DNA from: Ignavibacteria bacterium CG2_30_36_16
GTDB lineage: Bacteria > Bacteroidota > Ignavibacteria > Ignavibacteriales > Ignavibacteriaceae
Assembly: GCA_001873185.1 (NCBI GenBank)
Contig: MNYQ01000103.1
Coordinates: 1 to 32,816 of the forward strand
DNA: 32,816 nt
Direction: 5' to 3'
The notes beneath the pieces are model-generated. The model was not told where the DNA came from, did not search any database, and saw only the letters and a list, made by a program, of their open reading frames with translations. Positions 24,341-32,403 of the stretch are shown here, one piece after another. The position numbers and the translations under genes are program-made. The first letter of the stretch is position 1. Each line of letters starts with the position of its first letter.

Positions 24341-25186
24341 ATGAATATATTAGGAAAAATAAAAGCTTATATTGAAATAACCCGCCCCATAAATATCATG
24401 CTAACAATAGCAGTTGTCATAGGTGCAGCAATTATAAGCGACACGGGTGAGTTTGATTGGGAAGACGTATTCTATGCGTCACTTGCGGCGGCATTTGCAG
24501 TGGCGGCAGGTAACATTATTAATGATTTATTTGATATTGGTATTGATATAATTAATTGTCCTTCTCGTCCACTGCCTTCCAAAAGAATTAAACCAATAGA
24601 AGCAAAAATATTTTATTTGATTCTAATTCACGCTTCGTTTATTTTATCCGGCAACGTGAACGTCGCCGTGTTTATCATTGTATTGATAGCTGCCAATTTG
24701 CTTTTTCTCTACTCATATAAATTTAAGAGAATGCCTTTGCTCGGTAATTTTATAATCGCGTCACTTACCGGGCTCGTTTTTATTTACGGCGGCGCGGCTG
24801 TTAACAATATGAACGCAGCGGTTATTCCTGCATTGTTTGCTTTCCTAATTAATTTTATTCGCGAAATTGTAAAAGACATGGAGGACGTTAGAGGAGATGA
24901 AGCTGCAGGAATAAAAACTTTTCCGGCTAAGTATGGTTTTAAATCTTCAAAGCGGGTTGTGTTGTTTTTGTCTTTCATCCTTATTTTTGCTACTATAATT
25001 CCGTTCTTATATGAACATTACCAAATAGAATATTTTATACTTGTTATGGTTATTGTCAATCCGGTCATTATATATACAATAAAATCGCTTTATGAAAATG
25101 ATTCGATGCAAAACCTGCATAAGATGAGTTGGCTCTTAAAAATTAATATGGTTATCGGCTTAGCCGCTGTTGTGCTGGGAAGATGA
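24341..25186 (+). CDS. UbiA-family prenyltransferase
   Basis: A 281-residue integral membrane prenyltransferase with about nine hydrophobic spans. Both magnesium-diphosphate motifs are present: NDLFDIGIDIINCPSRPLPS (about 61-80, NDxxDxxxD) and REIVKDMEDVRGDEAAGIKTFP (about 172-193, DxxxD). Members of this subgroup are often annotated geranylgeranylglycerol-phosphate geranylgeranyltransferase from archaeal homology. In a bacterium a quinone or other isoprenoid acceptor is equally possible. No menaquinone or archaeal-lipid genes adjoin it. The stop overlaps the rnhB ATG by 4 nt. Confidence 0.87.
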   Translation: MNILGKIKAYIEITRPINIMLTIAVVIGAAIISDTGEFDWEDVFYASLAAAFAVAAGNIINDLFDIGIDIINCPSRPLPSKRIKPIEAKIFYLILIHASFILSGNVNVAVFIIVLIAANLLFLYSYKFKRMPLLGNFIIASLTGLVFIYGGAAVNNMNAAVIPALFAFLINFIREIVKDMEDVRGDEAAGIKTFPAKYGFKSSKRVVLFLSFILIFATIIPFLYEHYQIEYFILVMVIVNPVIIYTIKSLYENDSMQNLHKMSWLLKINMVIGLAAVVLGR

Positions 25187-25824
25187 GAAAGTTTGATAAT
25201 TTATACCGAAGTGAATCTGTCACTCTGCTTGCAGGAGTTGATGAAGTAGGGCGCGGACCGCTGGCAGGACCTGTTGTTGCAGCGGCGGTAATTTTTCCTG
25301 CCGATGTTATAATTCACGGTATTAGGGATTCAAAAATTCTTACAGAAGAAAAGCGTGAACAACTCATCCCGAAAATATTACGTAAAGCGATTGCATGTTC
25401 AGTAGCCGCTGTTTCCCACAAAGAAATTGACAGAATAAATATATTAAATGCTTCCCTGCTTGCAATGAGTCTGGCGGTTCAGCGTTTAAAAGTTCAACCG
25501 CAATTAATTATAGCCGATGGAAATAAAGGATTTGCTTATGCCATTCCGGTAATACCGGTTATTAAAGGAGATGCAAAATCATTTTCAGTTGCAGCAGCTT
25601 CAATATTAGCGAAGGTTGCGCGCGACAGATTAATGAAGCGCTTATCAACGCGTTATCCTTGTTATCTTTGGTCGAAGAACAAGGGTTATCCAACTAAAGA
25701 GCATATTGCCGCTATTAAAAAATATGGCACGTGTGTTTTTCATCGAAGGTCTTTCCTTAACAAAATTATTTGCCAGGATAGTTGTGCCGAGCTAATTTTT
25801 GAAAAAGGTTTTAATAAAGATTAG
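25183..25824 (+). CDS. rnhB: Ribonuclease HII
   Basis: Endonuclease that cuts the RNA strand of RNA-DNA hybrids and single ribonucleotides embedded in DNA. 213 residues. LAGVDEVGRGPLAGPVVAAAV (about 16-36) holds the catalytic Asp and Glu. DSKILTEEKRE, IIADGNKGF (third acidic residue) and KGDAKSFSVAAASILAKVARD (fourth) follow. KNKGYPTKEHIAAIKKYGTCVFHRRSF closes the domain. ATGA overlap with the UbiA gene upstream. The yraN gene is 63 nt downstream, a common rnhB-yraN pairing in bacteria. Confidence 0.95.
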   Translation: MRKFDNLYRSESVTLLAGVDEVGRGPLAGPVVAAAVIFPADVIIHGIRDSKILTEEKREQLIPKILRKAIACSVAAVSHKEIDRINILNASLLAMSLAVQRLKVQPQLIIADGNKGFAYAIPVIPVIKGDAKSFSVAAASILAKVARDRLMKRLSTRYPCYLWSKNKGYPTKEHIAAIKKYGTCVFHRRSFLNKIICQDSCAELIFEKGFNKD

Positions 25825-25887
25825 TTTTTACTTTAAGCAAATTCTTTTATTTTTAGCGTGATTAAAAAATTATTGCGATTATTTGTT

Positions 25888-26265
25888 ATGGATGAATCAA
25901 CCAGAATGATAGGTGATGAGGGGGAAAATGCTGCTGTAGATTTTTTACAGAAGAATGGTTTTGAAATTATAGAAAGAAACTATCGTTATGGAAAAATTGG
26001 TGAGATTGATATAGTTGCAAAAGACTTATCAGATGGTTACACGGTGTTCATAGAAGTGAAATCAAGAAAAACGACTTACTATGGTTTGCCCGAGGAAGCA
26101 ATAACAAAAAACAAACAAAGGCAGATGAGGAGAATGGGCACTCTATATCTTTATGATAAATGCCTAGATGAAATTCTTTGCCGGTTTGATGTAATAACTG
26201 TTTTGAACGAGGACAAAGACAACCCGGTAATCAACCATTATAAAAATGTGATCCAGTTATATTAA
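25888..26265 (+). CDS. YraN family (UPF0102) endonuclease-like protein
   Basis: A 125-residue restriction-endonuclease-fold protein. The core is GDEGENAAVDFLQKNGFEIIERNYRYGKIGEIDIVAKD, then FIEVKSRKTTYYGLPEEAI. The Asp of GEIDIV and the Glu and Lys of EVKSR form a PD-(D/E)xK nuclease site. The family is conserved, usually beside rnhB as here, with a role in DNA processing suspected but not settled. I chose ATG 25888 because the family normally begins a few residues before the GxxGE motif. An in-frame GTG at 25858 would add ten residues. TTG-N20-TAGTTTTT at 25799-25829 is a near-promoter match with one mismatch. Confidence 0.87.
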   Translation: MDESTRMIGDEGENAAVDFLQKNGFEIIERNYRYGKIGEIDIVAKDLSDGYTVFIEVKSRKTTYYGLPEEAITKNKQRQMRRMGTLYLYDKCLDEILCRFDVITVLNEDKDNPVINHYKNVIQLY

Positions 26266-26350
26266 TTTAAAATTATTTATGTCTTAGCGTTTTTAGGTAT
26301 AAATAAAATTAAACTCACAAACGAAGGTTTGAAGAAAAGAGATTAGGCAA

Positions 26351-26875
26351 ATGAAATTTTTTTACTCCTATATAAAAATTGTTGATGGAATAAACGAGAT
26401 TATAGGCAAAGGCGCTTCGTGGCTTACGTTACTGCTTGTTTTAATTGTCTGTTTCGATGTATTTGCGCGTTATCTTCTTGGACAAAGCAGCGTCGGCGTT
26501 CAAGAATTGGAGTGGCATATATTTGCTGTAATATTTTTAGCAGCCTCTGCATTTACTTTGAAGTATGATGGGCATGTGCGCGTTGATGTTATCTACACAA
26601 GGTTTGGCGAGCGCACTAAAGCATGGGTAAATCTAATAGGAACAATATTGTTTTTAATACCCCTTTGCCTTGTAGTAATCTGGTCATCGCATAATTTTAT
26701 AATTAATTCTTTTTTGATGAATGAAACTTCTCCGAATGCAGGGGGGCTGCCTGCGCGTTATCTATTAAAAGCTTTGATACCGGTTTCATTTTTTCTCCTT
26801 TTGCTTGAAGGGTTCTCATTGATGTTCAAATCAATCATTAAAATAAAAAATGAGGAACGGGAAAGTATAGCCTAA
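26351..26875 (+). CDS. TRAP transporter small permease (DctQ-type)
   Basis: A 174-residue membrane protein with four spans (about 20-40, 55-72, 95-118 and 139-160). It is the small subunit of a tripartite ATP-independent periplasmic transporter. Family landmarks are VCFDVFARYLLG, GVQELEWHIFAVIFLAASAFTLKYDGHVRVDV and the late PVSFFLLLLEGF. With the large permease it uses an ion gradient to import organic acids or similar solutes delivered by a binding protein. The stop codon overlaps the large-subunit ATG by 1 nt (TAATG). No binding-protein gene accompanies the pair. Confidence 0.92.
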   Translation: MKFFYSYIKIVDGINEIIGKGASWLTLLLVLIVCFDVFARYLLGQSSVGVQELEWHIFAVIFLAASAFTLKYDGHVRVDVIYTRFGERTKAWVNLIGTILFLIPLCLVVIWSSHNFIINSFLMNETSPNAGGLPARYLLKALIPVSFFLLLLEGFSLMFKSIIKIKNEERESIA

Positions 26876-28176
26876 TGGAATTTTTACCAATCATTTTCTT
26901 TATTGTAATACTTTTTCTTTTGCTTATAGGATACCCTGTTGCTTTCACTCTTGGCGGCGCCTCTGTTGTTTTCGGATTTTTTGTGTTTGGTCTTGATTTT
27001 CTAAATCTCCTTCCGTTAAGAATATGGGGGATAATGTCCAACTATGTTTTAATTGCCGTGCCTCTGTTTATCTTTATGGGCGTGATGCTTGAAAAATCGG
27101 GTTTAGCCGAAGAACTACTTGAAACCATGGCGCTGTTGTTCGGCAAACGAAAAGGGGGACTTGCAATATCGGTATTAGTCGTCGGGGCAATGCTCGGTGC
27201 TTCCACTGGAATTGTTGGAGCGACAGTAGTAACTATGGGTGTCTTAAGTCTGCCAGTGATGCTAAAGCGCGGTTACAAAACGGAAACAGCTTCTGGAATA
27301 ATTATGGCATCAGGAACATTAGGACAAATTATTCCGCCAAGTATTATCCTCGTTCTTCTTGGGAGCGTGCTGAACGTCCCGGTTGGGGATTTATTTATCG
27401 CCGCAATAATTCCGGGTTCATTACTTGTATTATTATTTTTTCTTTGGATAGTCACCCTAACATTCATCAAACCCAAATCAGTGCCGGCAATGCCTGCTTT
27501 AGAGCTTGAAAAATTTGCCGGAGCCGGTAAAGCAAAAAAAATTTTCACAGCGTTTCTTCTCCCTTTTTTACTTGTGCTGGCAGTGCTCGGTTCAATTTTT
27601 GCTGGCATCGCATCTCCAACAGAAGCGGCTGCAGTAGGCGCTCTTGGCGCGCTGGTTCTAACTATTGCAAGAGGCAAATTCAATTTTAATTCTTTAAAAG
27701 AAGCGATGGTTCGAACAACAACAATAACAAGTATGGCATTTATGATACTTGTAGGAGCGGCTGCATTCGGTTTGGTTTTTAGAGGTATGGGAGGCGACCG
27801 CTATTTGAGCGAACTTATTCTTTCTTCAAATATGGAACCGCATCACTTTTTAATTATAGTTATGCTTGTAATTTTTATCGCCGGATTCTTTATAGATTTT
27901 ATTGAGATTACGTTTATCATTGTCCCGGTTGTTGCGCCAATCTTCATGCAGATGCATATAGATTTATTATGGATAGGAATTTTAATAGCAATGAATCTTC
28001 AGACGTCCTTTCTTACTCCGCCATTCGGGTTTTCAATTTTTTACTTAAAGGGAGTTGCGCCGCCGGGAGTAACAACAGCACAGCTTTACAGAGGCATTCT
28101 TCCTTACGTTATAATTCAATTAGTTACTCTGGCATTAATAATTATTTTCCCGGAAATTGTTTTGGCGTTAGTGTAG
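26875..28176 (+). CDS. TRAP transporter large permease (DctM-type)
   Basis: A 433-residue large membrane subunit with about 12 hydrophobic spans. Family features include LLIGYPVAFTLGGAS, YVLIAVPLFIFMGVMLEKSGLAEELLE, GGLAISVLVVGAMLGASTGIVGATVVTMGVLSLPVML, ASGTLGQIIPPSIILVLLG and ASPTEAAAVGALGAL. It carries the ion-coupled transport path with the upstream DctQ-like subunit. The partner solute-binding protein is absent from both flanks, so the substrate cannot be guessed. Its stop codon is 20 nt from the convergent GNAT gene. Confidence 0.93.
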   Translation: MEFLPIIFFIVILFLLLIGYPVAFTLGGASVVFGFFVFGLDFLNLLPLRIWGIMSNYVLIAVPLFIFMGVMLEKSGLAEELLETMALLFGKRKGGLAISVLVVGAMLGASTGIVGATVVTMGVLSLPVMLKRGYKTETASGIIMASGTLGQIIPPSIILVLLGSVLNVPVGDLFIAAIIPGSLLVLLFFLWIVTLTFIKPKSVPAMPALELEKFAGAGKAKKIFTAFLLPFLLVLAVLGSIFAGIASPTEAAAVGALGALVLTIARGKFNFNSLKEAMVRTTTITSMAFMILVGAAAFGLVFRGMGGDRYLSELILSSNMEPHHFLIIVMLVIFIAGFFIDFIEITFIIVPVVAPIFMQMHIDLLWIGILIAMNLQTSFLTPPFGFSIFYLKGVAPPGVTTAQLYRGILPYVIIQLVTLALIIIFPEIVLALV

Positions 28177-28196
28177 CTAAGCGGAATGCTATTGGA

Positions 28197-28709
28197 TTAT
28201 TTTATTTTTGCAAATAAAAATTCATCCATTGTTACACCATTTTTAGTTACCGCTTTTCGAAGCCTTGCTTCAAATGAGTAACCGGCTTTTTCTAGAACAC
28301 GGATTGAAGTTTTATTCCACTCGTAAACTCCGGCATATAATCGAACGAGGTCAAAATTGTCGAAGGCATATTTTGTTAAGGCAATCAGCGCTTCCGTTGC
28401 AATGCCTTTACCCCAATGTTCTTCGCCAAGCCAGTAACCAACTTCAGCAGATCTGCTGAATACATCATCTTTAATATTAAAGCCAATAGTGCCCACTGCT
28501 TTGCCGTTCACATCAATTGCGAAAATAGTTTTAGGCTCTGTTAATTGCGTTTGTTTTATCCAATTTTTTGCGTCCTGCAAAGTGTACGGGCATGGGAAAA
28601 AATTACGGAGGTTCATCCAGACATTTTTATTATTAGCATTTCTTACAATCGATTCCTCGTCACCTTCTTTAAAATAGCGGAGTTTGCATTTATGAAGAAT
28701 CAGTTCCAT
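28197..28709 (-). CDS. GNAT family N-acetyltransferase (RimJ/RimL-like)
   Basis: A 170-residue acetyl-CoA-dependent N-acetyltransferase. The domain spans about 8-150: ILHKCKLRYFKEGDEESIVRNANN, then AVGTIGFNI, motif A EVGYWLGEEHWGKGIATEAL (about 90-109) with the acetyl-CoA pyrophosphate loop WGKGIA, and YAGVYEWNKTSIRVLEKAGYSFEARLRKAV, the RimJ/RimL-type end. The acceptor may be a protein N-terminus or a small molecule and cannot be told from sequence. It begins 2 nt after the uvrA stop codon on the same strand, so it is probably cotranscribed with uvrA. Confidence 0.9.
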   Translation of the reverse strand: MELILHKCKLRYFKEGDEESIVRNANNKNVWMNLRNFFPCPYTLQDAKNWIKQTQLTEPKTIFAIDVNGKAVGTIGFNIKDDVFSRSAEVGYWLGEEHWGKGIATEALIALTKYAFDNFDLVRLYAGVYEWNKTSIRVLEKAGYSFEARLRKAVTKNGVTMDEFLFAKIK

Positions 28710-28711
28710 TT

Positions 28712-31495
28712 CTAATTTCCGTTGAGAATAATTTTTAAAAATTTACCAGTCCACGAATTTTCATTTGCAGCAATTTCTTCCGGCGTGCCAACGGCAACAA
28801 TCTCACCGCCTTTATCCCCGGCTTCTGGTCCCAAATCAATTATATAGTCCGCGCATTTAATTATGTCGAGATTATGTTCAATAATAATAACAGAGTTATT
28901 TCTCTCTATTAGCATGTTAAAACAATTTATTAACTTTGTTATGTCATGAAAATGGAGTCCCGTAGTAGGTTCATCAAAAATAAAAAGAGTGTGTTTCCGT
29001 TCTTTTTGAGTTGTAAGATGCGCGGCAAGTTTTATCCGCTGAGCCTCACCTCCTGATAAAGTATTTGAAGGCTGCCCGAGTTTGATATAACCCAAGCCTA
29101 CATCAGCAAGCAATTGAAGATACCGAACTAATTTATCGTTGCTATGAAAAAATGGGATTCCCTGATCAACAGTCATATCGAGAACATCAACAAGATTCTT
29201 TCCCCTATAAGTAATTTCGCGAATTTCTTTTTTGAACCGCGTACCGTTACAGTCATCACATTCGAGATAAATGTCTGCAAGAAATTGCATCTCAACTTTT
29301 ATAAAACCATCCCCGGAGCAAGTTTCACATCTTCCGCCCGGCACATTGAAGGAAAAAAAGCCGGGCTTATAACCTCTTGCGTGTGCTTGATGAGTAGCTG
29401 CAAAAAGTTCGCGTATAATTTCATAAGCTTTGATATAACTAATCGGATTGGAACGCGGAGTTCTACCGATAGGAGATTGATCAACAATTTCTATTTCATC
29501 AATGTAATGGCTGCCTATAATGTTATCAAACTTACCAATCTTAGACGGGTTAAGCCCGAGATATTTCGCCAGTCCGCCGTAAAGAACATCGTGTATCAAC
29601 GTACTTTTACCGGAGCCTGAAACTCCGGTAATCACGACAAATTTATTTAGCGGAAAATCAACCGAAACATTTTTTAAGTTGTTTTCAATTGCCCCTTCAA
29701 CTCGAATTGATTTTGTTTTTGTAGTATTTCGTTTTTCGGGCAGAGGAATACTTAATTTTCCAGAAAGATATTTCCCGGTCAGTGAATTTTCATTTGATAT
29801 AATTTCATCATAACTGCCCATTGCAATAATTTCTCCTCCGTTCACTCCGGCTTTTGGACCCATGTCAATGAGAAGATCGGCATGTTTCATCATTTCCGGG
29901 TCGTGCTCAACAACAAGAACAGTGTTGCCAATATCCCGAAGTTTTTTCAATATATTTATCAAGCGCATGTTATCGCGCGGGTGAAGTCCGATACTCGGCT
30001 CATCAAGCACATATAAAGTTCCTACAAGAGATGAGCCGAGAGAGGTAGCAAGATTTATTCGCTGCGTTTCCCCGCCGGAAAGAGTGCTGCTTAGCCGGTC
30101 GAGCGTTAAATATCCTATTCCTACATTATTTAGAAATGTAAGGCGTTTGATAATTTCTTTTAAAACTCTTTCACCTACAAGAGTATCAAATTCGGAAAGC
30201 TGCAGTGTTTCAAAAAATTTAAGCGATTGCTCGATAGGAATTTTAACAACATCATAAATCGAATTATTGCTTATTTTTACCTGCAGTGCTTCTCTTCGCA
30301 AACGGGAGCCTTTGCATGCGCGGCATGTTGAATAACCGCGGTAGCGGCTGAGGAAAACTCTCACGTGCATTTTGTAAGTCTTTTTTTCGAGCGCTTCAAA
30401 AAATCTATCAACACCCTCAAATTTGCCAAATCCTTTTTGGATAAGGGATACTTGTTCATCTGTGAAATCTTTAAAAGGTTTGTTAAGAGGAATGTTGAAT
30501 TGTTTCGCATTTCTAACAAGCTCATGCATGTTAACGCCGTATTTTGCAGAGCGCCACGGAGCAATAGCGCCTTCAGTAATTGAGAGATTAGGATTAGGTA
30601 TTACAAGGTTCATATCAACACCGATTGTTTTGCTAAAGCCCTGGCAAACCGGGCATGCTCCAAAAGGATTGTTGAATGAAAAAAATCTCGGCTCCGGTTC
30701 TTCGTATCTTATTCCGCAGCATTCGTAAAATTTATTAAATTCCGTTTGTTCACCGGAATCCGCATTAATGATAATAAGCCGGTTTTCTCCTTCTTTAAAA
30801 GTTACTTCAATAGAATCTGATAATTTTTCACGCATGTTTCCTTTCTTAATTTTAAAGCGCTCTACTACGACGCGTATGTCGTCTTTCTTTTTGAGAAGGA
30901 ATTCCTCTTCATTAAGGTCTATCATTTTATTTTTTACATAGATGCGGAAAAATCCTCTTTTTTTAAGAAGTTCAACTTCTTGTTTTACTGAAGAACTTTC
31001 ATGAATATGAAGAGGGAATGTAAGATAAAATTTTGCCTCGTCCGGTTGTTCTTCAAGCCAATCGCTTACTGTTGATGTTGAGGCTTTCTTAACTTCATTA
31101 CCGCATTCAAAACAAATTGTTTTACCGATACGTGCAAAAAGGAGGCGAAGATAATCGTAAATTTCGGTTGTTGTGCCGACAGTTGAGCGTGTGTTTTTAC
31201 CGCCGGTCTTTTGTTCAATCGCAACTGCTGGGCTTATTCCCTGTATTAAATCAACGTCGGGTTTATTCATCCGTTCGAGGAATTGACGCGCGTATGAAGA
31301 TAAACTTTCCACATAACGGCGCTGACCTTCGGCATAAATTGTATCGAACACAAGGGAAGATTTGCCACTTCCGCTTACGCCTGTAAATACTACAAGTTTG
31401 TTGCGCGGTATTTCGAACGAAAGGTTCTTTAAATTATGTTCCCGCGCGCCTTTGACTATTATGTTTCTTTTATTAATACTGTTTCCGTTTTTCAT
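28712..31495 (-). CDS. uvrA: Excinuclease ABC subunit UvrA
   Basis: DNA damage-recognition ATPase of nucleotide excision repair; dimerises and loads UvrB. 927 residues, close to the E. coli length. Two ABC modules are complete: Walker A GVSGSGKSSLVFDTIYAEG (39-57) and GVSGSGKSTLIHDVLYGG (second copy), signatures LSGGETQRINLATSL and LSGGEAQRIKLAAHL, Walker B LYVLDEPSIGLHPRDN and LFIFDEPTTGLHFHD. Zinc modules include CFECG, CPVCQGF/CRACKGSRL and GRCETCSGDG ... CDDCNGTRF. No sign of truncation. A TAGATTTG -7 box on the minus strand (31516-31523) lies about 20 nt before the ATG, without a clear -33 partner. Confidence 0.97.
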   Translation of the reverse strand: MKNGNSINKRNIIVKGAREHNLKNLSFEIPRNKLVVFTGVSGSGKSSLVFDTIYAEGQRRYVESLSSYARQFLERMNKPDVDLIQGISPAVAIEQKTGGKNTRSTVGTTTEIYDYLRLLFARIGKTICFECGNEVKKASTSTVSDWLEEQPDEAKFYLTFPLHIHESSSVKQEVELLKKRGFFRIYVKNKMIDLNEEEFLLKKKDDIRVVVERFKIKKGNMREKLSDSIEVTFKEGENRLIIINADSGEQTEFNKFYECCGIRYEEPEPRFFSFNNPFGACPVCQGFSKTIGVDMNLVIPNPNLSITEGAIAPWRSAKYGVNMHELVRNAKQFNIPLNKPFKDFTDEQVSLIQKGFGKFEGVDRFFEALEKKTYKMHVRVFLSRYRGYSTCRACKGSRLRREALQVKISNNSIYDVVKIPIEQSLKFFETLQLSEFDTLVGERVLKEIIKRLTFLNNVGIGYLTLDRLSSTLSGGETQRINLATSLGSSLVGTLYVLDEPSIGLHPRDNMRLINILKKLRDIGNTVLVVEHDPEMMKHADLLIDMGPKAGVNGGEIIAMGSYDEIISNENSLTGKYLSGKLSIPLPEKRNTTKTKSIRVEGAIENNLKNVSVDFPLNKFVVITGVSGSGKSTLIHDVLYGGLAKYLGLNPSKIGKFDNIIGSHYIDEIEIVDQSPIGRTPRSNPISYIKAYEIIRELFAATHQAHARGYKPGFFSFNVPGGRCETCSGDGFIKVEMQFLADIYLECDDCNGTRFKKEIREITYRGKNLVDVLDMTVDQGIPFFHSNDKLVRYLQLLADVGLGYIKLGQPSNTLSGGEAQRIKLAAHLTTQKERKHTLFIFDEPTTGLHFHDITKLINCFNMLIERNNSVIIIEHNLDIIKCADYIIDLGPEAGDKGGEIVAVGTPEEIAANENSWTGKFLKIILNGN

Positions 31496-31812
31496 TGATT
31501 GAGAATTTTAATGCACAAATCTAATAAATAATAATGAAGTAAAGCGGTAAGTTTTTAGTGACTAAAGAAGAGCAAGTTCGAAAAAGATATATTCGATTTT
31601 TAACCCATATATTTTTGTAATTGTGAGGAATACGTTGACTAAAATTGCTTGATTCTTTCTGCCCTGATTTTAAGTCGGAATGCTCTGAACAAGTCTTTTT
31701 ACATAATCGACAGCCTTTTGAAAATTCTTAAATTTTAAGTCAAGCAACCTGAAAAAATGATCCATTTAAAAACAAAAAACTTCATTACAGCAGTAAAGAA
31801 GTTTTTAGTTTG
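31496..31812. other. Intergenic region between uvrA and the tRNA genes
   Basis: Holds a possible uvrA -7 box (31516-31523, minus strand) and a bidirectional hairpin terminator (31775-31806). A 31-codon open frame on the minus strand (ATG near 31765) follows directly after an in-frame stop and has no supporting signal. Nothing else was recognised. Confidence 0.6.
31775..31806 (-). terminator. Bidirectional hairpin terminator downstream of the tRNA genes
   Basis: AAAAACTTC (31775-31783) pairs with GAAGTTTTT (31798-31806). Inside, across one A/A mismatch, TTAC (31785-31788) pairs with GTAA (31793-31796) around an AGCA loop. On the minus strand the stem runs into a T-rich tail, placing it as the end of the tRNA-Gly/tRNA-Val transcript. 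Confidence 0.7.
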
Positions 31813-31887
31813 TGGGAGCACATGGATTCGAACCAAGGACCCCCTGCTTGTAAGGCAGGTGCTCTGAACCAGCTGAGCTATGCTCCC
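31813..31887 (-). tRNA. tRNA-Val (anticodon UAC)
   Basis: A 75-nt cloverleaf on the minus strand: acceptor GGGAGCA/TGCTCCC, D stem GCTC/GAGC, anticodon stem CCTGC/GCAGG around loop CTTACAA (anticodon TAC), T loop TTCGAAT, discriminator A, and no encoded CCA. The T stem CTTGG/CCATG has one T/T mismatch at its second pair. Second of two tRNAs in the transcript. Confidence 0.95.
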
Positions 31888-31978
31888 TTTTATGTTTCAA
31901 TATTTAAAGAACCAATAAAAATTGGCGAGCAAATATGAGCTATTTTTCTTTATAAAACAAGACTTCAAAAAAAATACG

Positions 31979-32051
31979 AGCGGGCGACGGGGTTCGAACC
32001 CGCGACATCCAGCTTGGGAAGCTGAAACTCTACCAACTGAGTTACGCCCGC
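31979..32051 (-). tRNA. tRNA-Gly (anticodon CCC)
   Basis: A 73-nt cloverleaf on the minus strand: acceptor GCGGGCG/CGCCCGC, D stem ACTC/GAGT, anticodon stem TCAGC/GCTGG around loop TTCCCAA (anticodon CCC, reads GGG), T stem GCGGG/CCCGT around TTCGAAC, discriminator T, and no encoded CCA. First gene of the tRNA pair. Confidence 0.95.
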
Positions 32052-32074
32052 AATAAACTTTCTAATTGCATCGG

Positions 32075-32105
32075 CTAAAATAATCCACAGTTAAATTAAC
32101 TGCAA
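32075..32105 (-). promoter_or_regulatory. Promoter candidate for the tRNA-Gly/tRNA-Val transcript
   Basis: On the minus strand, TTG (complement of 32103-32105), a 20-bp spacer, then TATTTTAG (complement of 32075-32082), one mismatch from TAnnTTTG. Predicted start near 32068, 17 nt before tRNA-Gly. The spacer contains the perfect palindrome CAGTTAAATTAACTG (32088-32102). Confidence 0.55.
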
Positions 32106-32311
32106 CTTAAACATCAAGGCTTTACAATTAACTGACCGCAAAATATATATTTGATCAAAACAAACCGGCGAGGACAAGACAATTTTATTGAATCGGAAGA
32201 AAGATCGTGTTTTGCCCAACGTGTTTTCTTTTGTCAAACTTGTCCTGCATTTAATAGAATATTTTTTTTCGTTAATAATTTTTCAACTGCAATTTTTAAT
32301 TTCTAATTGCG

Positions 32312-32343
32312 TTTGCCGCGCTATGTGTTGAATAGTATATTTG
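32312..32343 (+). promoter_or_regulatory. Promoter candidate for the PLP-dependent enzyme
   Basis: TTTG (32312-32315), 20-bp spacer, TATATTTG (32336-32343), an exact consensus match. Predicted start near 32350, giving a leader of about 54 nt. The -33 box overlaps the shared element TTGCCGCGCTATGT (32313-32326). Confidence 0.65.
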
Positions 32344-32403
32344 CTCTGCAGTTTAATTTTTAGTTGCTGCGTTAGATTTTAACCTAATTATTGCGGAGTG
32401 AAA

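Larger units (their letters stand above)
32052..32403. other. Divergent intergenic region with two promoters
   Basis: Contains a minus-strand promoter for the tRNA pair (32075-32105) with a palindrome in its spacer, and a plus-strand promoter for the PLP enzyme (32312-32343) overlapping the 14-mer shared with the left end. 32106-32311 is A/T-rich. It holds a solitary TATATTTG (32146-32153) without a -33 partner and otherwise nothing I can name. Confidence 0.6.

Noticed and set aside
31670-31765. 31-codon minus-strand open frame between uvrA and tRNA-Val
   Set aside because: Too short, preceded directly by an in-frame stop, with no ribosome-binding site and no recognisable family.
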